Source of the DNA: Rikenellaceae bacterium
GTDB taxonomy: Bacteria; Bacteroidota; Bacteroidia; Bacteroidales; Rikenellaceae
Reading direction: 5' to 3'
Assembly: GCA_021203585.1 (NCBI GenBank)
Contig: JAJQAW010000015.1
Span: 1 to 7,989 of the forward strand
Length of the DNA: 7,989 bases
Shown one piece after another: positions 1 through 6,582 of this stretch; the stretch's first letter is position 1, and the number at the start of each line of letters is the position of its first letter. The notes below the pieces were generated by a model. That model saw only the letters and a program-made list of their open reading frames with translations, had not been told where the DNA came from and ran no database searches. A program made the position numbers and the translations under genes.

Positions 1-550
1 TCCCCTCGAAGCTTTTGAACAGTGTGGCCAGGGTATCGGCGGCAGAGATTCTCGAATGCGTGCCTAAAAAGGTGATGAAGGAAAGGAAATTGCTCGCCTC
101 GAAAAGCAGGGAGAGGTGGTTGCCTGAAGCGGATACCGTGGCCTTTAACGGGATATGATTCAGGTATTTTAAGGTCAATGCCGATCCGTTGCTATCCCAT
201 TCATAGCTTCCCTGCAAGGTATTCTGACCGGTGGTCTGGGAGAAAGTTCCGTCCGGTTCGAACAAAAAAACGGTCGAACCCTCCACGAATCCCAGTTTTT
301 GCAGTTGTTGATCGATCGATTTCCCGATCCGATTGGCCATAGCAATTCCTCCCGCTCGGGTGAGCAGGTTCTCCGATTGAAATTTTACATCGATTCCTTC
401 GTAGGACCAGCTTCCGGTCAGCTCGAAGATTTGAAAATGGGAGACCGCTTTTTCCGCAATTTTTTTTACGGTCGCCGTTTGTGCGATCCCCTGCGACGCA
501 CATATAACTGTCAGGGCCCATACCGCTCATAATCGTATTACTCTGTTCAT
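1..550 (-). pseudogene. DUF4923-family exported protein, in-frame TGA at codon 8, 3' end off window
   Basis: The frame from ATG 550 reads MNRVIRL, then TGA (529-527), then AVWALTVICASQGIAQ and an uninterrupted reading frame to base 1 (175 more codons). Around the stop it is a textbook signal peptide: arginines at positions 3 and 6, a hydrophobic core, then a small-residue cleavage region. The mature part (GSWSYEGIDVKFQSENLL, GTFSQTTGQNTLQGSYEW, LLFEASNFLSFITFLGTHS) resembles the DUF4923 lipocalin-like proteins of Bacteroidales as I remember them. These are about 190 residues, of unknown function and presumably periplasmic or envelope-associated. Little seems missing at the 3' end. AAAAGAGGT lies just before the ATG. 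Without ATG 550, the first in-frame ATG after the stop is at 340, which would remove the signal peptide and the start of the domain. Possible explanations are a recent nonsense mutation, a base-call error, or initiation at a non-standard codon. Family assignment is fairly sure; whether the gene works is uncertain. Confidence 0.7.
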
Positions 551-617
551 ACCTCTTTTAGTTTTAGATTCCTTGGCCGGAATTCCCAAACAGCCGCCCT
601 CCGGTTGCCGGAATGGG

Positions 618-661
618 GCGGACAGCGGAGCCTTACCCGGGGAAAAACACGGACTGTCCGC
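618..661. repeat. Inverted repeat in the mnmE to DUF4923 spacer
   Basis: Eight-base perfect arms (GCGGACAG at 618-625, CTGTCCGC at 654-661) flank a 28-base loop. On the minus strand the proximal arm overlaps a smaller palindrome, CGGACAGTCCG, followed by TGTTTTT, so a weak mnmE terminator or a leader structure for the next gene is possible. The rest of the 190-bp spacer (551-740) shows short GC-rich palindromes such as CCGGTTGCCGG (601-611). I found no TAnnTTTG promoter element in it, so the DUF4923 gene may depend on transcription from upstream. Confidence 0.35.
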
Positions 662-740
662 TCAATAATAATGCCGGACGGCAAGACTTTCCGCCGCGGG
701 TTATCGGGGTTATAGAAGAGCAACTCCTGCCGGGACCACT

Positions 741-2129
741 TTATTTCCCGATGCAAAAACGGTTGAAAATGGCTCCCAATACGTCTTCCGTGGTGGGAGC
801 GTCTCCGGTAATCGTACCGACTTGGTGTATGACGTGGCGCAGATCCTCGGCCAATAAGTCGCTCGATAACTGCTTTTCCAGTGCGCTTTTAGCCTGTTCG
901 ATGGCTCGGTACGCTTCACTCAGGGCCTCGTAATGACGGGCATTGGTAACCACCACCTCTGCGTGATCCGGGGCGGTTCCCGCCAGCGTATACAGATATC
1001 CGGTCAGTGCTTCCAGCCCTTGACCGGTTTTGGCGGAAACCGGGAAGATCGGAATATCCAGCATTTGCTGCAGCTCCCGTTGCAGCCGTTGCGCGACGGG
1101 TGGATCGATTTCGGATTTATTCAAGATTACCAGGGTATGCTGCCGGGGTTGCCAATCAATGCTTTTTAACTTGGATTCGATATCCTGTGCCGTTTCGGTG
1201 GCTTCGGCAACGAACAAAATCACGGAAGCGGTGGTCGTCCGTTTACGGGTACGCTCGATGCCCATGGCCTCGAGCGTATCGTCCGTATAGCGGATACCGG
1301 CCGTATCGATAAAGCGGAACTGTACACCGTGAATCGTAATGACATCCTCGATCACATCGCGGGTCGTACCGGGAATATCGGATACCAGGGCCTTGTCTTC
1401 TTGCAGAAGGGCATTGAGCAGGGTAGATTTACCGACGTTCGGACTGCCTACGATGGCCACCGGAATTCCGTTTTTGATCACGTTGCCCCAGGCATAGGAA
1501 TCCTTCAGTTTACCGATGCGCACGGACAGCCGTTCCATCAATGCCTGAATCTGCGACCGGTCGGCAAAGCGGACATCCTCTTCGCCGAAGTCCAATTCCA
1601 ATTCCAGCAGGGCGGCCAGATCGATCAATTCAGCCCGCAGGCGGCGGAATTCTTCGGAATATCCGCCGCGTATCTGGCGAATGGCCAGATCGTGAGCTCC
1701 GCGGTTATCCGAGGCGATCAGGTCCGCTACCGCTTCGGCCTGGGCCAGGTCCATTTTTCCATTCAGAAAGGCCCGGAGCGTGAATTCACCGGGTTGGGCC
1801 GCTGCGGCTCCCCGCTCTACCAGCAATCTTAAAATTTCCTGTTGGATGTACCGCGAACCGTGACAACTGATCTCCACCATATCCTCGCCGGTAAAAGAGT
1901 GGGGAGCCCGGAATACCGAAACCAGCACATCGTCCACAATCTCCCCTTCGGTCGGTTCGATGGTTCCGTAAAGTAGGGTATATCCCGGCTGATCATGCAG
2001 TTCCCGTCCGTTGACGCCCAGAAATAAGCCGTCGCAGATCGAAACGGCTTCCGGTCCGCTGACCCGGATTACGGCGATAGCTCCGCCTTCACCCGTAGCA
2101 ATGGCGGCTATGGTATGTTTATTTTGCAT
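741..2129 (-). CDS. mnmE: tRNA uridine-5-carboxymethylaminomethyl(34) synthesis GTPase MnmE
   Basis: MnmE acts in the cytoplasm as a GTPase with MnmG (GidA), modifying the wobble uridine U34 of certain tRNAs. The 462-residue protein has normal family length and all three parts. The N-terminal folate-binding TrmE domain covers about 1-120 (start MQNKHTIAAIATGEGGAIAVIRVSG). The helical domain is split around a Ras-like G domain at about 215-380. The C terminus is the FCIGK motif, whose cysteine (459) is characteristic of the family. G-domain motifs: G1 GSPNVGKST (228-236), G2 TTRD (255-258), G3 DTAG (275-278), G4 NKSE (337-340) and SAK (365-367). G4 is unusual: the usual NKxD aspartate is glutamate here. 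The ATG at 2129 lies inside the 3' end of the upstream aminotransferase gene (22-bp overlap), which suggests co-transcription. Identification is essentially certain. Confidence 0.97.
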   Translation of the reverse strand: MQNKHTIAAIATGEGGAIAVIRVSGPEAVSICDGLFLGVNGRELHDQPGYTLLYGTIEPTEGEIVDDVLVSVFRAPHSFTGEDMVEISCHGSRYIQQEILRLLVERGAAAAQPGEFTLRAFLNGKMDLAQAEAVADLIASDNRGAHDLAIRQIRGGYSEEFRRLRAELIDLAALLELELDFGEEDVRFADRSQIQALMERLSVRIGKLKDSYAWGNVIKNGIPVAIVGSPNVGKSTLLNALLQEDKALVSDIPGTTRDVIEDVITIHGVQFRFIDTAGIRYTDDTLEAMGIERTRKRTTTASVILFVAEATETAQDIESKLKSIDWQPRQHTLVILNKSEIDPPVAQRLQRELQQMLDIPIFPVSAKTGQGLEALTGYLYTLAGTAPDHAEVVVTNARHYEALSEAYRAIEQAKSALEKQLSSDLLAEDLRHVIHQVGTITGDAPTTEDVLGAIFNRFCIGK

Positions 2130-3304
2130 AGGTTGGTTGATCGTTTATCCAGTTTATCATTTTTATGTCTGCTTTTCCTCTGCCGGAACATCTTCCGATT
2201 TCGGCTTTCCGGCAAAAAATATTCCACAAACTCCCGATGCGGATAGGACACGCAAATACGGGAATACCCTTCGGCCGCCTCTTTATCCTGGGTAAAAAAG
2301 GATAAAGGCACACTGCCGATGCGGTGTTCGAGTAATTGCTTATCCCCGCAGCGGATTACCGCGAAGAGCCCTTCCGCCGGTGCCTGGGTATAGAAGTTTG
2401 TGGCCAGTAAACCTTTGGCTTTCAAAAATTCCAGATTCCGCCCGATATCCGTCAGCGTATGGCGCTTAAATTCCCGCACGATGGATTGTCCGGAGGGGGT
2501 ATCCAGCAAACGCCATACCGCTTCCTGGGCAAATCCGTTGATTCCGTTGGTGCAGTACATCAGACGGATGTGCAGCTCCTGGTAAAGAGCCGGGTTCGCG
2601 GTATGGATAAACCCGATGCGTTGCCCGCTCAGTCCCAGGGATTTACTGAAGCTTTGACAGACAACGATATTCGGAAGTCCTGCCAGCCGGGCGTAAAATT
2701 CATCCCGATCGTCGGTAAACAACCGGCGGTATGGGGAGTCCACCAGGACCGAAATGCCGTTATCGTTCAGTTTTCGAATGAGCTCGTATAGTTCCGAATC
2801 GTTCTGTTTTTCCCCCAGCGGATTTCCGGGATCGCAAATCAACACAGCGCTTTCCCTTAATCGAGGAATCCACTGCACTAACTGGCGCGGTGTCTGGTAA
2901 AAGGCTTTTTCCTGTCGGCGGATAGTCAGTATATGCAGGTAACTTCCCCAATAAAATGCGGGTAGAAAAAGCTGTCGGATGTCCAGGGATTGCAGGATCA
3001 GATCCAGTCCGTTCATTCCTCCGGCGGTGATCAGGGTATTTTCCGGATGGGTTTTTCCCTGGAAAAAGTGGGTATTGACCGCCTGGCGAAGCTTCCGGCT
3101 TCCGCGGCTGGGCGGATAGTTCTGGATGGTTTCCGTATTGAAATCGATCTCCCCGATCAGTCGGTTGAGGTCGATTCGGCACACCATATTTATCCCACGG
3201 TGCAGAGGTAAAATTTTCTGTCCGGTCTGCCGTTCCCGTTGGCGGAGGTTTTCTCCGATACGGACGATACCGGAAAGAGCCGCTCCGCTCGATTTGATCT
3301 TCAT
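2108..3304 (-). CDS. PLP-dependent aminotransferase, class I/II (fold type I)
   Basis: This looks like a cytoplasmic pyridoxal-phosphate enzyme of the aspartate/aromatic aminotransferase superfamily; the substrate cannot be read from sequence. Fold-type I landmarks over 398 residues: NYPPSRGSRKLRQAV (62-76), the cofactor-phosphate turn TAGGMNGLDL (93-102), DPGNPLG with the conserved Asn (158-164), DSPYRR with cofactor-contacting Asp189 and Tyr192, SFSKSLGLSGQRIGF (218-232) with Schiff-base Lys221 and phosphate-binding Arg229, and Arg349 in YSRICVSYP, the usual carboxylate-binding arginine. The core ends near residue 366; a very basic tail of about 30 residues follows and overlaps the start of mnmE. 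The ATG at 3304 follows a -7-like promoter element by 20 nt, which fits it being first in a two-gene unit with mnmE. Family and catalytic lysine are sure. Alternatives within the superfamily, such as a histidinol-phosphate-like or a C-S lyase-like enzyme, are not excluded. Confidence 0.88.
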   Translation of the reverse strand: MKIKSSGAALSGIVRIGENLRQRERQTGQKILPLHRGINMVCRIDLNRLIGEIDFNTETIQNYPPSRGSRKLRQAVNTHFFQGKTHPENTLITAGGMNGLDLILQSLDIRQLFLPAFYWGSYLHILTIRRQEKAFYQTPRQLVQWIPRLRESAVLICDPGNPLGEKQNDSELYELIRKLNDNGISVLVDSPYRRLFTDDRDEFYARLAGLPNIVVCQSFSKSLGLSGQRIGFIHTANPALYQELHIRLMYCTNGINGFAQEAVWRLLDTPSGQSIVREFKRHTLTDIGRNLEFLKAKGLLATNFYTQAPAEGLFAVIRCGDKQLLEHRIGSVPLSFFTQDKEAAEGYSRICVSYPHREFVEYFLPESRNRKMFRQRKSRHKNDKLDKRSTNLCKINIP

Positions 3305-3323
3305 CGGTATATTAACTTTCGGA

Positions 3324-3331
3324 CAAATATA
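3324..3331 (-). promoter_or_regulatory. Candidate Bacteroidetes -7 element (TATATTTG) for aminotransferase-mnmE
   Basis: On the minus strand TATATTTG matches the Bacteroidetes -7 consensus TAnnTTTG and ends 19 bases before the aminotransferase ATG at 3304. No good -33 TTTG/TTG box is visible 19-21 bases upstream, so the call rests on one box plus its location downstream of a candidate terminator. The transcript would have a very short leader. Confidence 0.4.
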
Positions 3332-3396
3332 ACATAAGTTTCGGTGCCGCTGAATTCGAAATCGGCCCGGGAACTATTGCGGTTCGGAATGGGGTG

Positions 3397-3445
3397 AAAA
3401 AAACACGGACAAACCGGTTCGCTCTGGATGCTGCCGGCCCTGTCC
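3397..3445 (-). terminator. Candidate intrinsic terminator after rnz
   Basis: Reading the minus strand after the rnz stop, GGACA (3445-3441) pairs with TGTCC (3411-3407). The stem continues inward through two G-U pairs, a bulged G and a CCGG/CCGG pairing, closing a loop of about 16 nt. GTG and then seven T residues (3403-3397) follow. The stem is imperfect, but the T run and its position between rnz and the next gene fit a Rho-independent terminator for the rpsA-rnz transcript. The spacer (3305-3511) also holds an isolated palindrome, TCCGGCCGGA, at 3451-3460. Confidence 0.45.
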
Positions 3446-3511
3446 AGCCATCCGGCCGGAGTGGAAGTACCGGAAGTTCACGCGCATTGGACCGATCCTG
3501 CTTATTCATTT

Positions 3512-4426
3512 TCAGGGAATGGAAACCATTTCCCCTTCGCGGGCCAGGATCGTTCGAGGGAAGATCGAACAGGCTTCCTCCAGAAATAGATTTTCGTCTT
3601 TATACCGGGAGGAGAAATGTCCGATCATCAGCCTGTGGGATTCGGAGAGCAAAGCCGCTCTGGCCGCTTGTCGAGCGGTCGTATGGCCGGTTTCTTTGGC
3701 CAACTGTTTGTCTTTGTCGAGAAAAGTGGCTTCGTGGTAGAGTAAATCCACACCGTGAACCAGTCGGACCACCTTACCGGAATAGAGCGTGTCGCTGCAA
3801 TAGGCATACGAACGGCCCTGATATGGAATATAGGTGACCTGAGGAGACTCCAGCAAGGTTCCGTCCGTCAGCCTGACGGATTCTCCACGCTTGAGCGCCA
3901 CGATTTGTGCCCGAGAAAGGCCGTATTTCTCGATCGCCTGCTTGTCCACATTCCATCCCGGCGTTTTTTCTCGGAACAGGTAACCGCACGATGGGATCCG
4001 GTGGCGGAGCGGTAGGGTGGTCACTTCCAGTACGTTGTTTTGATAGATCAGCGTGTTCTCACGGGCATTTACCTGCTGGCATAGTATTTCATAGCCCATA
4101 TACTGCGTGAAATGCCGGTGATGAAAATCCAGGTATTCCTCGATCGGTGGAGGACCGAAAATAGGTAAAGGAGTTTTCCTCCCCAGGTGATTGAGCGTAG
4201 AAAGTATTCCCGGCAGCCCGAAAATATGGTCTCCGTGCAGGTGGCTGATAAATATGGCCTTGAGCTTCATCGGACTGATCCCGTATCGGCGCATCCGCTC
4301 CTGGGTGCCTTCTCCGCAGTCGATCAAATAAAACTGCTCATGCACATTGAGTGCATGAGCAGTATGATGCCGGTTCGCAGCGGGCGCGGCGGAGCCGCTG
4401 CCCAGTATGGTCACCGAAAAGGTCAC
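3512..4426 (-). CDS. rnz: Ribonuclease Z (tRNA 3' endonuclease)
   Basis: RNase Z is a cytoplasmic zinc metallo-beta-lactamase-fold endonuclease that trims 3' trailers from tRNA precursors. The 304-residue length is typical of the short ElaC/RNase Z form. All expected metal ligands are visible: SHLHGDH (His62, His64, Asp66, His67), His142 in RHRIPSCGY, Asp212 in CSDT, His231 in HEATF and His270 in GHFSSRY. The N terminus MTFSVTILGSGSAAP is the usual first strand, and only the GTG at 4426 gives it; the next in-frame Met is residue 45, beyond that strand. The GTG lies three bases after the rpsA TAA, so translation is probably coupled to rpsA. The end is TGA AAA TGA, two stops in frame. A strong terminator-like hairpin lies within codons 22-32. 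Identification is very sure. Confidence 0.96.
   Translation of the reverse strand: MTFSVTILGSGSAAPAANRHHTAHALNVHEQFYLIDCGEGTQERMRRYGISPMKLKAIFISHLHGDHIFGLPGILSTLNHLGRKTPLPIFGPPPIEEYLDFHHRHFTQYMGYEILCQQVNARENTLIYQNNVLEVTTLPLRHRIPSCGYLFREKTPGWNVDKQAIEKYGLSRAQIVALKRGESVRLTDGTLLESPQVTYIPYQGRSYAYCSDTLYSGKVVRLVHGVDLLYHEATFLDKDKQLAKETGHTTARQAARAALLSESHRLMIGHFSSRYKDENLFLEEACSIFPRTILAREGEMVSIP
4326..4363 (-). terminator. Terminator-like hairpin inside the 5' part of rnz
   Basis: A perfect 13-bp inverted repeat (ACTGCTCATGCAC at 4333-4345, GTGCATGAGCAGT at 4351-4363) closes a five-base loop. On the minus (coding) strand the second arm runs directly into TTTATTTG, giving a hairpin plus T-rich tail like a Rho-independent terminator or attenuator. 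It begins about 63 nt inside rnz and about 67 nt after the rpsA stop, so it could limit rnz expression relative to rpsA. The structure is seen directly; the function is inferred. The encoded residues (THALNVHEQ region) look like ordinary RNase Z sequence. Confidence 0.5.
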
Positions 4427-4429
4427 GGA

Positions 4430-6298
4430 TTATTCCGATTTAGCATTGTCTTCCATCTGGGCCTTCAGTTCGGCCAAGCCGGCCAGGTCGCCGAGCGTGG
4501 TTTTCTCCACAGAAGCGTTGACTTTTTTCATGGCGCTTTGCGTCGAGCTCTGCTCTTTCGCTTTTCCGGCACGTTCTTCTCGTTCCCTTTCGCGGCGACT
4601 GTCGTCGTGGATGCGAGTATGAGAAAGCAGGATGCGTTTGGTTCCTTTCGAGAATTCCAACACTTTGAACGCGAGCTTTTCGCCGACTTTACCGGAAGTA
4701 CCGTCTTCTTTGACCAGCTGTTTGGTCGGGACGAAACCTTCTACGCCTTCCGGAAGAGCCACTACGGCGCCCTTGTTGGTCAATTCGATGATTTCTCCGT
4801 CATGCACGGAACCCACCGTATAGGTGTTTTCGAATGCGTTCCACGGATTTTCTTCGAGTTGTTTGTGTCCCAAGCTCAGCCGGCGGTTTTCAGTATCGAT
4901 TTCCAGTACGATCACCTCGATATCGGCTCCGATGTGGGTAAATTCCGACGGATGTTTTACTTTTTTGGTCCAGCTCAAATCGGAGATATGAATCAACCCG
5001 TCGACACCTTCTTCGATTTCTACGAATACACCGAAGTTGGTGAAGTTGCGTACTTTAGCCGAGTGTTTCGATCCCACCGGATAACGGGTTTCGATGCCGA
5101 CCCACGGATCGGGCGTAAGTTGTTTGATGCCCAAGGACATTTTACGCTCGTCGCGATCCAGGGTCAGGATTACCGCTTCGATATCGTCGCCTACTTTCAG
5201 GAAATCCTGAGCCGAACGCAGGTGTTGCGACCAGGACATTTCCGATACGTGAATCAGGCCTTCCACTCCCGGCGCGATTTCTACAAAAGCGCCGTAATCC
5301 GCCATCACCACCACTTTCCCTTTTACCTTGTCACCCACTTTGAGCTCTTCGCTCAGGGCGTTCCACGGGTGCGGAGTAAGTTGTTTCAGACCCAGGGCTA
5401 TGCGTTTTTTCTGGTCGTCGAAATCCAGGATAACCACGTTCAATTTCTGATCCAGCGCCAGAATCTCTTCCGGATGGTTCACCCGGCCCCAGCTCAGGTC
5501 GGTAATGTGGATCAATCCGTCTACGCCGCCCAGGTTGATGAATACGCCGTAAGAGGTGATATTTTTAACGGTTCCTTCCAGGATTTGTCCTTTCTCCAGC
5601 TTGGAAATGATGTCGGCTTTTTGTTGTTCCAATTCGGCCTCGATCAGGGCTTTGTGCGAAACGACCACGTTGCGGAATTCCTGGTTGATTTTAACCACTT
5701 TGAATTCCATGGTTTTGCCCACGTATATATCGTAGTCGCGGATCGGTTTCATATCGATCTGTGAACCCGGCAGGAAGGCCTCGATGCCGAAAACATCGAC
5801 GATCATACCGCCTTTGGTGCGGCATTTGATGTAACCTTTGATAATTTCATCTTTATCCAGCGCTTCGTTGACGCGATCCCAGGAACGGAGCTGACGGGCT
5901 TTTTTGTGTGAAAGCAGCAGTTGGCCTTTTTTGTCTTCGGCGCTTTCCACGTACACTTCCACTTTCTCGCCTACGGCCAATTCCGGATTGTAGCGGAATT
6001 CGGTAATGGCGATAATACCGTCCGATTTATAGCCGATATTGACGACTACTTCGCGTTTGTTCAGGGCGATGACGGTTCCTTCCACCACTTCACCCACCTG
6101 TACGTTCGACAGGGTTTTGTCATACTCTCCGGTGATGGCTTCTTTGCTGCCCTGGTATACATCCAGGTCGTTTTCGAAGGCGTTCCAGTCAAACGAATCG
6201 ACCGGTATGGATGCGTTTTTAACCGGCGCTTTTTTTACTTCCTGTGCCGGTTGCGTCTCTACAGCCGCTTCCTGTACCTCTTTTTGTTCTTCACTCAT
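4430..6298 (-). CDS. rpsA: 30S ribosomal protein S1
   Basis: S1 sits on the 30S subunit and binds and unfolds mRNA during initiation. The 622-residue protein carries six S1 OB-fold repeats at about 67-133, 150-215, 236-305, 321-391, 408-478 and 495-561. Repeats 3-5 are the best conserved, with signatures such as SYGVFINLGGVDGLIHITDLSW and NFGVFVEIEEGVDGLIHISDLSW, and with LTPHPW/LTPDPW/LEENPW linkers. Repeats 1, 2 and 6 are more diverged, as is usual for S1. An acidic leader (about 1-60) precedes them and a charged tail (about 562-622: arginine/glutamate-rich, then SVEKTTLGDLAGLAELKAQM) follows. Both extensions fit my recollection of Bacteroidetes S1 and are absent or different in E. coli. 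The ATG at 6298 follows an A/T-rich stretch with no Shine-Dalgarno sequence, as expected for this phylum. The gene has its own strong promoter and leads the rpsA-rnz unit. Confidence 0.97.
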   Translation of the reverse strand: MSEEQKEVQEAAVETQPAQEVKKAPVKNASIPVDSFDWNAFENDLDVYQGSKEAITGEYDKTLSNVQVGEVVEGTVIALNKREVVVNIGYKSDGIIAITEFRYNPELAVGEKVEVYVESAEDKKGQLLLSHKKARQLRSWDRVNEALDKDEIIKGYIKCRTKGGMIVDVFGIEAFLPGSQIDMKPIRDYDIYVGKTMEFKVVKINQEFRNVVVSHKALIEAELEQQKADIISKLEKGQILEGTVKNITSYGVFINLGGVDGLIHITDLSWGRVNHPEEILALDQKLNVVILDFDDQKKRIALGLKQLTPHPWNALSEELKVGDKVKGKVVVMADYGAFVEIAPGVEGLIHVSEMSWSQHLRSAQDFLKVGDDIEAVILTLDRDERKMSLGIKQLTPDPWVGIETRYPVGSKHSAKVRNFTNFGVFVEIEEGVDGLIHISDLSWTKKVKHPSEFTHIGADIEVIVLEIDTENRRLSLGHKQLEENPWNAFENTYTVGSVHDGEIIELTNKGAVVALPEGVEGFVPTKQLVKEDGTSGKVGEKLAFKVLEFSKGTKRILLSHTRIHDDSRREREREERAGKAKEQSSTQSAMKKVNASVEKTTLGDLAGLAELKAQMEDNAKSE

Positions 6299-6319
6299 GT
6301 TTTAAAATTGTTTCCTCGT

Positions 6320-6377
6320 TAATGTGTGAGACATTATGTATAGAGCTTTTTGCGGTTTGAACACCGCTAAAGCGGTG
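6320..6377 (-). promoter_or_regulatory. Hairpins and palindrome at the rpsA start site and leader
   Basis: Immediately downstream of the -7 box lies CACCGC-TTTA-GCGGTG (6377-6362). GCGGT (6367-6363) can instead pair with ACCGC (6356-6352) across a six-base loop, so the two hairpins exclude each other. A third, A/T-rich hairpin, TAATGT-CTCAC-ACATTA (6336-6320), lies about 20 nt before the ATG. The transcription start should fall near 6371-6373, so the first palindrome straddles +1 and may be an operator-like DNA site, whereas the second could form at the mRNA 5' end. E. coli S1 is known to repress its own structured leader; similar control here is inference. Confidence 0.4.
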
Positions 6378-6407
6378 CAAAGGTAACGGAATTTTTCTGT
6401 AAATCAA
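6378..6407 (-). promoter_or_regulatory. Bacteroidetes-type promoter of rpsA
   Basis: On the minus strand TTG (6407-6405) is followed by exactly 19 bases and then TACCTTTG (6385-6378). This matches the established primary-sigma consensus of Bacteroidetes, TTTG-N19-21-TAnnTTTG, except that the first T of the -33 box is A. The predicted leader to the rpsA ATG is about 70-75 nt. It is the best promoter match I found in the window, which fits a highly expressed ribosomal gene. Confidence 0.75.
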
Positions 6408-6582
6408 TCGCTTTCGGGAAAAGTTTTCCTTACGGCCTTTTTTTCTGTACGCGAAAGGGCAGGGAAGAAGCGCCGGAGGGTACGTGGAATTCGAAAGGGC
6501 CCTTTTGCGGACCGGTTTTCACACGTATATATCCCTTCGACACACGGGATGAGCGACTACCGTTCTTACTGGCAATTACCCC
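6408..6582. other. Non-coding spacer between terminator and rpsA promoter
   Basis: I see no supported gene in this stretch. It contains a perfect 12-bp palindrome, AAAGGGCCCTTT (6494-6505), a nine-base direct repeat CGAAAGGGC (6452-6460 and 6492-6500, 40 bp apart), and a run of seven T on the plus strand (6438-6444). None matches a regulatory class I can name. Confidence 0.4.

Noticed and set aside
527..529. Reassignment of TGA to an amino acid as the explanation for the in-frame stop
   Set aside because: rnz ends at its normal family length with TGA AAA TGA, so TGA appears to act as a stop in this genome.
201..530. 109-codon minus-strand frame starting at the ATG at 530
   Set aside because: It is out of frame with the DUF4923-like sequence. 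Its product is Arg/Gly-rich with no signal peptide, while the overlapping frame matches a known family.
1329..1832. 167-codon plus-strand frame antisense to mnmE
   Set aside because: Fully inside the certain mnmE gene on the other strand; composition and length fit a codon-bias shadow.
3451..3460. Perfect 10-bp palindrome TCCGGCCGGA in the rnz to aminotransferase spacer
   Set aside because: Short and GC-rich with no loop; chance occurrence is plausible and no site class fits.
3394..3837. 147-codon plus-strand frame across the rnz end and spacer
   Set aside because: Mostly antisense to rnz, Arg/Pro-rich, with no recognisable motif or initiation signal.
4187..5764. 525-codon open frame on the plus strand, antisense to rpsA and the start of rnz
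   Set aside because: It lies opposite well-supported rpsA and rnz. Its Phe/His/Asp/Gln-rich composition is what the complement of Lys/Glu/Val-rich S1 codons produces, and no domain is recognisable.
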